NCBI RefSeq assembly: GCF_014596915.1
Contig: NZ_JACVWU010000035.1
Coordinates: 1-64,000, forward strand
DNA from: Streptomyces sp. TRM68416
GTDB taxonomy: Bacteria; Actinomycetota; Actinomycetes; Streptomycetales; Streptomycetaceae
Reading direction: 5' to 3'
Length of the DNA: 64,000 nucleotides
Of this stretch, positions 50,341 to 56,872 are shown one piece after another. Numbering within the stretch: position 1 is the stretch's first letter; the number at the start of each line of letters is the position of its first letter. A program made the position numbers and the translations under genes. The notes beneath the pieces are model-generated. The model saw nothing but the letters and a program-made list of their open reading frames with translations, ran no database searches and was not told the origin of the DNA.

Positions 50341-50759
50341 CCTACGACATCACCCAAGACCCGGCGTACGTGTGCCTGCCCCGGGGCGAGTTCGAGTGGC
50401 TGCGGGCCTGCTACTGGTCGCCGATGACCGGCATGCGCGACGTCGCCGCGAACCTCCTGGCCGAGTGGGGCCACCGTGCCGAGGACCACCCGGAGGTGGT
50501 CGACGCGCTGGAGATCGAGCTGTCCGGCGCCCTGATCGAGACCGCGTCCGACGTGATGCGCGAGCACGGTCTTCCCGACCTGCGCGTGCAGCCGGAGGGG
50601 GCGCCGACGGAACCCGCCTGGAAGTGCCCCGACTGCGACACCAACAACGCCCGCCGGGCGGACGCCGACTGCCTCGTCTGCGGCCGTGCCCGCCCGGCCT
50701 CCCGGGTCCGCATCAACCTGCCTTCCCCCGCCAACTCCGTCCCGAAGGAGAGGACATGA
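50337..50759 (+). CDS. Hypothetical protein with zinc ribbon (140 aa)
   Basis: ATG at 50337 (GGGGCTGGG upstream), overlapping the previous stop. Helical N-terminal half (GMRDVAANLLAEWGHRAED, VVDALEIELSGALIETASDVM), and a C-terminal ribbon CPDCDTNNARRADADCLVCG of the RanBP2/zinc-ribbon type. May bind single-stranded RNA/DNA or protein. No exact family. Confidence 0.62.
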   Translation: MTYDITQDPAYVCLPRGEFEWLRACYWSPMTGMRDVAANLLAEWGHRAEDHPEVVDALEIELSGALIETASDVMREHGLPDLRVQPEGAPTEPAWKCPDCDTNNARRADADCLVCGRARPASRVRINLPSPANSVPKERT

Positions 50760-51199
50760 CGTTATCGACCGACGCTCTGACCACGGCAGACACGCTGTGG
50801 CAGCACCTCATCGAGCACCAGCCCGCCATCGCCGCCGCGCTCGCCATGCAGGTGCGCGCCCTGCCCGAGGACTGGTCCCAGCGCGTCCTCGGCGTTGCCC
50901 GGCCGCACGCCGCGCTGGAGCTGCCGCCCACCGGCGACGTGCCCATGGAGATCGAGCCGTACGACGCCGCCGACTGGGAGAACTGCCCGGCCTGTGGCGA
51001 ACTCGACCGGCTGTGCCGCTACCACGAGGGCTACACCACCGGGTACGAGGCGCTGAACCAGCCGCTCACGGAGGCCGCCCGCGTCGACCCGAAGGTCACC
51101 GTCGCGGACGCCTTGCGGCGGCTGACCGAGGCGGAGGAGGCCGCCGAGCGCGGCGAACTGGCGGCCGCCGTGGAACGGATGACCGGAAGGCAGGGGTGA
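50756..51199 (+). CDS. Hypothetical protein with CxxC...C motif (147 aa)
   Basis: ATG at 50756 with GAAGGAGAGG upstream; overlaps the preceding stop. Helical start (LWQHLIEHQPAIAAALAMQV), central WENCPACGELDRLCRYHEGY which could bind zinc with C, C, C and H, then a helical tail (DALRRLTEAEEAAERGELAAA). No family recognised. Confidence 0.6.
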   Translation: MTLSTDALTTADTLWQHLIEHQPAIAAALAMQVRALPEDWSQRVLGVARPHAALELPPTGDVPMEIEPYDAADWENCPACGELDRLCRYHEGYTTGYEALNQPLTEAARVDPKVTVADALRRLTEAEEAAERGELAAAVERMTGRQG

Positions 51200-51335
51200 C
51201 GGCGACCACGGGCTTCCTGTTGTGCCCGACGTCGGCACCTGCATGACCCGGAACGCGCTGCGGCCGGCCAACCGGCGCATGCCCGACGACTTCACCGCCG
51301 TGCACCACATCGAACCCACCCCGACAGGAGCCACC

Positions 51336-52136
51336 GTGTACCCGCCTCCCGCACCGAACGTCCGCTTCGCCTGCGTCACCGACCCGACCCGACGGCACGC
51401 CTACTTCCTCGCCACCGCCGAGGAGGACTTCGACCGCCTCGTGGCCGCGTACCAGCGCGAGGACGACCTCACCGTCACACCGTTCGAGACGGAGTTCGCC
51501 GACCCCACGATCGACCCCACGGTCTACAACGAGACTCGGGTGTGGATCTCCCACGCCCGGCAGGAGAACGACGGTCCGGTGATGGTGCAGGTCGGCTCGG
51601 TCGAGAACGGCCAGTGGGTCAACTGGAACCTCCCCGCCGTTCCGCGTCCGCCCGTCCCCGCCCTGCTCCGGGAGAGCGTCACGCAGGCGGCAACAGCCAC
51701 TGCCCCCAACGACGCCCTCGCCCCCGAGAGGATCGCAGACGCCGTTGCCGTACTGCGCAAGGCGCAGGAAGGCGACCAGGACGCGCACCAGGACCTCGCC
51801 GCCTACTTCCCGGAGTACGAGGGGCTGGTGATGCAGACCGACCACGCCCGCTACCTCGAACTCGCCGCCCGCGCCGGTCTGGTGGCCACGCACCTCCTGC
51901 TCCTCCAGAGCGGCGGGAGGTGGCTGGCCTCGGTGGACACCTACACCGCCGACCTCGGCATGCCGCTCGCGTCCGTGGCCCTGGGGGACTACGCCAGCAG
52001 GAGCGAGGCGGTCCAGGAGACGGTGCGCGCCGCGACGGACAACGGATGGGCGCTCGCCCCCGAGCACGAGTGGTCCGACTTCGACTGCGGCGGCGGGGAG
52101 ATCCACATCCCGATCCACGCGCGGCCGACGCACTGA
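51336..52136 (+). CDS. Hypothetical protein (266 aa)
   Basis: GTG at 51336 with AGGAG six bases upstream; an ATG at 51222 in the same frame is possible but has no good site and a disordered extension. Beta-rich first part (VRFACVTDPTRRHAYFLATAEEDFDRLVAAYQ, in parts), then a helical region and a C-terminal mixed domain with GGRWLASVDTYTADLG and ASRSEAVQETVRAATDNGW. Family not recognised. Confidence 0.58.
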   Translation: MYPPPAPNVRFACVTDPTRRHAYFLATAEEDFDRLVAAYQREDDLTVTPFETEFADPTIDPTVYNETRVWISHARQENDGPVMVQVGSVENGQWVNWNLPAVPRPPVPALLRESVTQAATATAPNDALAPERIADAVAVLRKAQEGDQDAHQDLAAYFPEYEGLVMQTDHARYLELAARAGLVATHLLLLQSGGRWLASVDTYTADLGMPLASVALGDYASRSEAVQETVRAATDNGWALAPEHEWSDFDCGGGEIHIPIHARPTH

Positions 52137-52173
52137 CCCTTCCCGCATCTGACCAGCGAAAGGACCGTATCCG

Positions 52174-52779
52174 ATGCGTACCTGCACCCGCATCCAGCGC
52201 CGCCGCGACCGCGGCTGGCGCAAGCCTGAACGGTGCATGATCGTGGACCGCACCTCCGGCTTCGGCAACCCGTTCACCGTCGCGCAGCTCATGGACATCG
52301 GCTACAAGGAGCCGGAGGCCCGCGCGACGGCCGTCGCCGAGTTCCGTCCGTGGCTGCGCGGAAGCCGCGCCAACTGGACCGCCGACGAGAGCGACCGGCG
52401 CCGGGAGAAGATCCTCGCCCGGCTGCCGGAGCTGTCGGGCATGGACCTGGCCTGCCCGTGCGAGCCCGGCGAGCCGTGCCACGGCGACGTGCTGCTGGAG
52501 TGGGCCGCGCTCTCCCCGCTCGCCCTGGAGGTGCGCACTGCCTCGGCGCGCGCCCGGGTCGACCGGCAGCGCGTCTTCCACGGCCTGGAGCCGATGTACG
52601 ACACCAACGACCTGACCGCCGTCCTCACACAGGACGTGCACCTCGACTGCCTGGTCGACTTCGACCCGGGCGACGGCGTCCCCCAGCGCTGCGACAACCG
52701 CACCTGGAACCACTACCTGAAGCGTCAGCGGCTGCACGAGGACGCGGTGACGGTCCGGCTGGTGGAGGTGTTCGCGTGA
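52174..52779 (+). CDS. DUF4326 domain protein
   Basis: Protein of 201 residues from ATG 52174, with GAAAGGA upstream. Signature of DUF4326: RIQRRRDRGWRKPERCMIVDR, GFGNPFTV, a helix, then LACPCEPGEPCHGDVLLEWA, where the Cys/His cluster probably binds zinc. The family is frequent in phages and plasmids and has no assigned activity. After the domain comes a 75-residue extension with LVDFDPGDGVPQRCDNRTWNHYLKRQRL. Coupled to the small frame at 52776. Confidence 0.78.
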   Translation: MRTCTRIQRRRDRGWRKPERCMIVDRTSGFGNPFTVAQLMDIGYKEPEARATAVAEFRPWLRGSRANWTADESDRRREKILARLPELSGMDLACPCEPGEPCHGDVLLEWAALSPLALEVRTASARARVDRQRVFHGLEPMYDTNDLTAVLTQDVHLDCLVDFDPGDGVPQRCDNRTWNHYLKRQRLHEDAVTVRLVEVFA

Positions 52780-52859
52780 GCGCGCCCGAGGAGAGCCCCA
52801 CTGACCGCGCCGCGCGCCTGTCCTTCGTCGCCCGGCCCGCCGACGGGGAGCCGGAGTGA
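52776..52859 (+). CDS. Tiny protein (27 aa), uncertain
   Basis: GTG overlapping the DUF4326 stop and TGA overlapping the next GTG, 27 residues (SAPEESPTDRAARLSFVARP). It begins like the next protein (MSAPDELPR versus MSAPEESPT), so it may be a short translated linker, a duplicated start region or a relic. Ribosome-binding site GGTGGAGG is strong. Confidence 0.35.
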   Translation: MSAPEESPTDRAARLSFVARPADGEPE

Positions 52860-53641
52860 GCGCGCCGGACGAACTCCCCCGGCTGGAGCGGGCGGAGACG
52901 CACGCGAAGACCGTGCACCGGATCTACGGCGACCGCCGGGCCGCCCCGCCGGCGCGGGAGCTGCTGCTGGCCGTGGCGTACGCCCTCTTCGTCGCCCCGG
53001 GCGACCCCGGGCGCGTGCTGAACACCGCCGCCCGGGCCTTGGGCCGGAGCACAGCGACCGGACGCCCCCGGTTCGACGCCCTGGTCGCCGACGACGCGCC
53101 CCGCTACGAGCCGCCCCGTACGGCGGCCGACTGGGGCCCCGGGCAGGCGCCGGGCTGCGAGGCGCCGCGCCTGCGGCCGTACGTCTACCGGCCGCGCCGA
53201 ACCGCCACAAGCGGGGACGCGGCGGCCGCGGTGCCGCTGCGGCCACTGCCCGAGCCGGTCGTGCACGTCGACCCGGGCTACGTCCCTCCGGTCGACGTCC
53301 GCAACGAGCGGCAGATCTGCGGCGCCGACTCCCACCACAAGGTGCTGGAGCTGGACCCGCGAACCGGCTGGGTGCTCCCGCACTGGTTCTGCAAGCGGCA
53401 CGTCGACCACGCCGAACGCGTCGCCGAGCAGGTCCGCGAGCAGAACGCCGCGGCGCCCGAGCCGATCCCGAACCGCGGCGGTCTACTGCCGTCGTACTTC
53501 AAGGCGCCGTGGGAGGACGTCTACCGGCACTACGCCCCGGCGAGCTGGAAGCCGCCCACGTACGGCCTCTCCGCCGACGACTGGCCCGACCCGGGCAACC
53601 CGCCCCCGGCCCGCTCCCCGCGCCGCCTGCGGGCCGTGTAG
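52856..53641 (+). CDS. Hypothetical protein (261 aa)
   Basis: GTG at 52856 overlapping the previous stop. An N-terminal helical part (ELPRLERAETHAKTVHRIYG, ARELLLAVAYALFVAPGD) is followed by a Pro/Arg-rich linker and a C-terminal part with ICGADSHHKVLELDPRTGW and HWFCKRHVDHAERVAEQVR, where C/H/C/H residues may bind zinc. Not recognised. Followed by a copy of the dispersed palindrome. Confidence 0.62.
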   Translation: MSAPDELPRLERAETHAKTVHRIYGDRRAAPPARELLLAVAYALFVAPGDPGRVLNTAARALGRSTATGRPRFDALVADDAPRYEPPRTAADWGPGQAPGCEAPRLRPYVYRPRRTATSGDAAAAVPLRPLPEPVVHVDPGYVPPVDVRNERQICGADSHHKVLELDPRTGWVLPHWFCKRHVDHAERVAEQVREQNAAAPEPIPNRGGLLPSYFKAPWEDVYRHYAPASWKPPTYGLSADDWPDPGNPPPARSPRRLRAV

Positions 53642-53642
53642 C

Positions 53643-53667
53643 GCGGTTTATCTGGCCAGATAGACCA
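53643..53667. repeat. Dispersed palindromic repeat TATCTGGCCAGATA, copy 2
   Basis: Perfect palindrome at 53649-53662 with flanks GCGGTT and GACCAC matching the other copies but for one or two bases. It lies between two co-oriented genes, 51 bases before the next start, followed by a short hairpin GGGCCGGG/CCCGGCCC. Confidence 0.75.
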
Positions 53668-53712
53668 CATTTCAGGGCCGGGACTCCCCCGGCCCGCACG
53701 AGAAGGAGATCC

Positions 53713-54207
53713 ATGGGTACCTACGAGACCGACCTTGCCGCCGCGAAGCGCTCGCGCACGGCGTGGGGCTGCACGTGCGGAGCCGACAACCCGGCGACGT
53801 ACGACGCCTGCCACGACTGCGGCTGCCCGTCGTGGACCTGCGCGGCCTGCGGCACCGTCAACCCCTCCGCCCGCAGCAACTGCAACGAGTGCGACGGCAC
53901 GATGCCCGCCGAGCTGCTGGGCGACCGCGAGGAGGGGTTCGAGATGACCTACGAGGAGTGGATCGCCACCCAGATCGGCCCCCGCGTCGTCGGCGGCCGG
54001 TACAACCACGGCGACGCCGCGAGCGCGTACGAGGTCCTCGCGATCGAGCGCGGCCCGCGCCCGCTCGGCACCTGGCCCGTGTGGGACATCACCGTCCGGT
54101 TCGACCAGGACGGCCGGAAGACGACGCACTGCACCGGCTGGGACGCCCGCCGCGACACCGTGGTGGCACAGCCGCCTGCGGGCGAGAAGGGTGCCCCCCT
54201 GCCGTAG
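53713..54207 (+). CDS. Double zinc-ribbon protein (164 aa)
   Basis: ATG at 53713 with AGAAGGAGA upstream. Two RanBP2-like zinc ribbons in a row: CTCGADNPATYDACHDCGC and CAACGTVNPSARSNCNECDG. A C-terminal domain follows (TYEEWIATQIGPRVVGGRY, WPVWDITVRFDQDGRKTTH). Such ribbons usually bind nucleic acid or ubiquitin-like partners. A role with plasmid DNA or RNA is inference. Last gene of the plus-strand operon. Confidence 0.68.
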   Translation: MGTYETDLAAAKRSRTAWGCTCGADNPATYDACHDCGCPSWTCAACGTVNPSARSNCNECDGTMPAELLGDREEGFEMTYEEWIATQIGPRVVGGRYNHGDAASAYEVLAIERGPRPLGTWPVWDITVRFDQDGRKTTHCTGWDARRDTVVAQPPAGEKGAPLP

Positions 54208-54250
54208 GCGCTGGACCTGGTGCACCACGGCGGTGAGGAACACGACGACG

Positions 54251-54291
54251 CGGGCCCCGGCTCCCCCTCGAAAGGGGACCGCCGGGGCCCG
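54251..54291. terminator. Terminator between convergent genes
   Basis: Stem CGGGCCCCGG / CCGGGGCCCG enclosing a second stem TCCCC/GGGGA. It lies just before copy 3 of the dispersed palindrome. Confidence 0.7.
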
Positions 54292-54317
54292 CGGGTTATC
54301 TGGCCAGATAGACCACC
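54291..54317. repeat. Dispersed palindromic repeat TATCTGGCCAGATA, copy 3
   Basis: The perfect 14-bp palindrome at 54297-54310 within a 27-base stretch identical, on the opposite strand, to 38537-38563. Located between the convergent zinc-ribbon and SprT-like genes. Confidence 0.78.
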
Positions 54318-54321
54318 TGTG

Positions 54322-55155
54322 TCAGCCGGACTCCTCCGGCGCGAACTTCTCCTTGCAGTCGCCGCACATGATGTTGCGGCGCTCCAGCGTCTTCGGGGAC
54401 ACCCGGATGACGGCGGGCGGCTCGCACTGGCAGACCGCCTTGACGTAGTTGCGGTCCTCCTTCTCCTTCTTCCCGGTCGGCGCCTCGCCGTCCCCGCCGG
54501 CGTCTGCGGTGTCCGCATCGTCGGTGGTCCCGCCCTTGCTCCCGCCGCCGCCTCGGGTCCGGGTAGCGAAGATGTCGGGGGTGCGGGTGGCGCGCATCGC
54601 CTTGTCGAGTGCGGCGATCTCCTTGGCGTACGTCTTCGCCGCCTCGTCCCCCAGCTCCGTACCGGCGAACCCGTACTTCTTCTTCCACTTCTCGCTGACG
54701 TCGGGGCGCTGGACGAGCCCCATGGCCTCGGCCGTCTTCCGGAACTCCTTGTTGTGATACTGGCTCGCGGAGCAGTCGTTGACGCCGCGCGCCTCGTTGG
54801 CCGCGTGGACGGCCTCGTGCACGAGGTAGCCGAAGACCTTGGGGGCGCCGTCGGCAAGCGACTCGGCGGTGACGAACACCTCGTGGTGGCGCTCGTCGCC
54901 CTCGCGCAGCTTCCACCGGCGGGGCGCGAAGTGCGCCAGCTCGACCGCGCTCACGCGGCCGCCGGTGGCCATGCTGATGACCGCCTCGGGGACATCCGGG
55001 TGGCGGGCGCGGATCGCGCCCCAGGCGTCCACCAGGGCGGAGGTGACTCCGGCGGCAATCTTGGCGACCGTGACCTCGGCGGGCAGGTCGGGCACGACCT
55101 CCAGAGACGGGGCGGGCGCGGGCTCGGGGATGACGGCGACGGCTTCGGTAGACAT
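54322..55155 (-). CDS. SprT-like zinc metalloprotease
   Basis: Protein of 277 residues; ATG at 55155 with GGTGGAG upstream. HExxH motif in GYLVHEAVHAAN (H113, E114, H117) with the likely third ligand H134 in QYHNKEF, then a Gly/Asp-rich disordered linker and a C-terminal zinc ribbon (VCQCEPPAVIRVS ... CGDCKEKF), the SprT/Spartan arrangement. Eukaryotic Spartan cuts DNA-protein crosslinks. Plasmid and phage SprT-like proteins are common, and their substrates are unknown. The promoter (TAGGGT about ten bases before ATG) has its -35 region inside the CTTAAG palindrome, so expression is probably regulated by the factor binding it. Confidence 0.8.
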   Translation of the reverse strand: MSTEAVAVIPEPAPAPSLEVVPDLPAEVTVAKIAAGVTSALVDAWGAIRARHPDVPEAVISMATGGRVSAVELAHFAPRRWKLREGDERHHEVFVTAESLADGAPKVFGYLVHEAVHAANEARGVNDCSASQYHNKEFRKTAEAMGLVQRPDVSEKWKKKYGFAGTELGDEAAKTYAKEIAALDKAMRATRTPDIFATRTRGGGGSKGGTTDDADTADAGGDGEAPTGKKEKEDRNYVKAVCQCEPPAVIRVSPKTLERRNIMCGDCKEKFAPEESG

Positions 55156-55171
55156 GGCTCCACCCTAGCCA

Positions 55172-55197
55172 AAACTCACCTCTTAAGAGGTGAGTTT
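55172..55197. promoter_or_regulatory. Dispersed palindrome, CTTAAG family, copy 3, SprT operator
   Basis: The longest copy, a perfect 26-bp palindrome whose central 20 bases equal the copy at 147-166. It lies 17-42 bases before the SprT-like start and covers the -35 position of its apparent promoter, which fits an operator. Confidence 0.7.
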
Positions 55198-55352
55198 CTG
55201 GGGTGAGTTGGCGGCACACTGCCCCAACTCGGGTCCACTGGGCGGCTGGCCGAGCCGTCACCAGGGGGCGGATAGGGGTGCGTCAACAGACTCCCTGGAT
55301 CGGTCCCTCCTTGCAGTGACCGGCCGCGCGGTGCCGCCCGCCGGCGCCCGCG

Positions 55353-55880
55353 GTGGCGCACAGTGGGGCGGTGCGATCACGCCCGCTGGCCTCCCTGCTC
55401 CTGGCCCTGCTGAGCGTCACGGGCTGCACCACGGTGACGCCCGGCGCCCCTCCGGCGAACGACCGCCCGCAGGGCGCGCGGGGCCCGGCCGCTCCCGACC
55501 GGCCGCAATCGCCTTCACCCCTCCTGCCGGTTGCCCCTCCCTCCGGGGAATCCGCTCTGGTGCGAACCGGGCCCGACCGGCCGCGCAGCAAGCCCAGGCA
55601 CGCTCGGGACCACGCTCCCGAGCGGCACATCGACGCTCCCCCGCAGCGGCCCCGCGCCGAGGCTCCCCCGCAGCGGCCCGCACCCCGCGTCCGCCCGGCC
55701 GTGCCGCAGCGCCCCGCGCAGCCCCGCACACAGCCCCGACCGAAGGCGCAGCGCCCGGCCCCGAAGACGCCGCCGGCCCGACCGCAGCCGCAGCCGCAGC
55801 AGATGCGCGATCTATGCCGCCAGGCGGACGGAGTTGCGTCCTCCGAGATCGTGGATCTGTGCCGTCAGACCTGGGGGTAG
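55353..55880 (+). CDS. Proline-rich lipoprotein
   Basis: Protein of 175 residues from GTG 55353 (GTG 55371 also possible). A lipoprotein signal peptide (SLLLALLSVTGC, cleavage before Cys 25 or so), then a Pro/Arg/Gln-rich extended region and a short C-terminal motif with two cysteines (DLCRQADGVASSEIVDLCRQTWG, quoted in parts: DLCRQ, DLCRQTWG). It would be anchored outside the cell membrane and reach through the cell wall. Possibly a surface or exclusion protein for the conjugation system; this is inference. Confidence 0.7.
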   Translation: MAHSGAVRSRPLASLLLALLSVTGCTTVTPGAPPANDRPQGARGPAAPDRPQSPSPLLPVAPPSGESALVRTGPDRPRSKPRHARDHAPERHIDAPPQRPRAEAPPQRPAPRVRPAVPQRPAQPRTQPRPKAQRPAPKTPPARPQPQPQQMRDLCRQADGVASSEIVDLCRQTWG

Positions 55881-56295
55881 GCGTGCACACGGGCCTGCCA
55901 CCCCGATGGCGCCAAGACGAAAGCCCCAAGAAGCGCTGATCAGCTGAGGCTGGTGCCGCAGCCTCGCATGGGTCCACCGCGCAGGCGGTCGAGACCCAAC
56001 GCCTATCAACCCCAGGGTTGACGGGGACCTGGCTAGGCCCGTCCACCAGCGCCTGCAGATGCTCGGCCTCCCGGGCGCGATACTCCGTCGCGCTGATCTC
56101 CGTTGCAGAGAAGTCGTGATGCTCCTGCTCGCGGAGCTGCGGCGCCTCGCGGTACAGGTCCTCCAGGATGCCCGGCACCAGCGACTGCGGCAGTCCCGCG
56201 CGCGGTCCCTCGACCTTCCGCAGCCCCGTGGCCGTCATCGCGTCGAACCGCACCGACCAGGCCCAGTACGTCACCGGGTTCGCCTCGTCAGTCAT
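55417..56295 (-). CDS. Hypothetical protein, 3' end degraded or antisense
   Basis: ATG at 56295, overlapping the DUF4913 stop. The first 90-100 residues look real (NPVTYWAWSVRFDAMTATGLRKVEG, ILEDLYREAPQLREQEHHDFSATEISATEYRAREAEHL, in parts). After about 56000 the frame loses coding character and runs antisense through the lipoprotein gene to 55417. The genuine stop has probably been lost by a frameshift or mutation, or the true gene ends near 55980. Function unknown; last gene of the conjugation operon. Confidence 0.5.
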   Translation of the reverse strand: MTDEANPVTYWAWSVRFDAMTATGLRKVEGPRAGLPQSLVPGILEDLYREAPQLREQEHHDFSATEISATEYRAREAEHLQALVDGPSQVPVNPGVDRRWVSTACAVDPCEAAAPASADQRFLGLSSWRHRGGRPVCTPTPRSDGTDPRSRRTQLRPPGGIDRASAAAAAAVGPAASSGPGAAPSVGAVCGAARGAAARPGGRGVRAAAGEPRRGAAAGERRCAARERGPERAWACCAAGRARFAPERIPRREGQPAGGVKAIAAGRERPGPARPAGGRSPEGRRASPWCSP

Positions 56296-56872
56296 CGGCG
56301 TGCCTCCAGGCGCTGGGAACGGTGATGGGCATCCGGTGGCCGATCTGATGCTCTCCCTTGGTGCATCCGCCGAAGGGGCCGCTGGAGCCGCGCAGTTCGC
56401 GCACGCAGGGGTCCAGGTGGTCGCGGTGCCAGACGCTGGGGCCGGTGTATCCGCAGGTGGCGGGGTCGGTGAGTTCCTGCCAGGCCAGCCAGCATGCGTG
56501 GAGGCGGGCGACGGCGACGGGGTGCTCGAACCAGAGGTGGCACCAGCGGGCATCGGCCGACGGCTCGGCGAGGTAGCCGGGCACGAGGACGCCCTCGACC
56601 CATTCGATCAGGGCCCTCAGCTCGTCGTCGTACTGCGGCGGGTCGAGCAGCAGGATGAACGGCGGGTACTGCCACTCGTCCTCGGCGGCGGTCTCCCCGC
56701 CGGCCGTCTCCTCCTCGTCGGCCAGGGCCTCGCCCGGCTCTCCCTCCTCTCCCGCGGTGAGCTGGTTGACCAGGGTCTTCAGGCTGGCGACCTGGGCCTT
56801 GAGGTCTTCGATGTCCTGGAACATGCCGACGGGCACGTCCAGCTCCGGGATGTCCTCGGCATCATCGGCCAC
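56288..56872 (-). CDS. DUF4913-type conjugation-associated protein
   Basis: Protein of 194 residues. An acidic coiled-coil start (FQDIEDLKAQVASLKTLVNQL) is followed by a compact domain: FILLLDPPQYDDELRALIEWVEGVLVPGYL, WCHLWFEHPVAVARLHACWLAWQELT and SVWHRDHLDPCVRELRGS, the pattern of DUF4913. Such proteins are regularly found beside TraG/VirD4 genes in actinobacterial integrative and conjugative elements. The start overlaps the coupling-protein gene by 11 bases. May be an adaptor of the coupling protein. Confidence 0.75.
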   Translation of the reverse strand: MADDAEDIPELDVPVGMFQDIEDLKAQVASLKTLVNQLTAGEEGEPGEALADEEETAGGETAAEDEWQYPPFILLLDPPQYDDELRALIEWVEGVLVPGYLAEPSADARWCHLWFEHPVAVARLHACWLAWQELTDPATCGYTGPSVWHRDHLDPCVRELRGSSGPFGGCTKGEHQIGHRMPITVPSAWRHADD

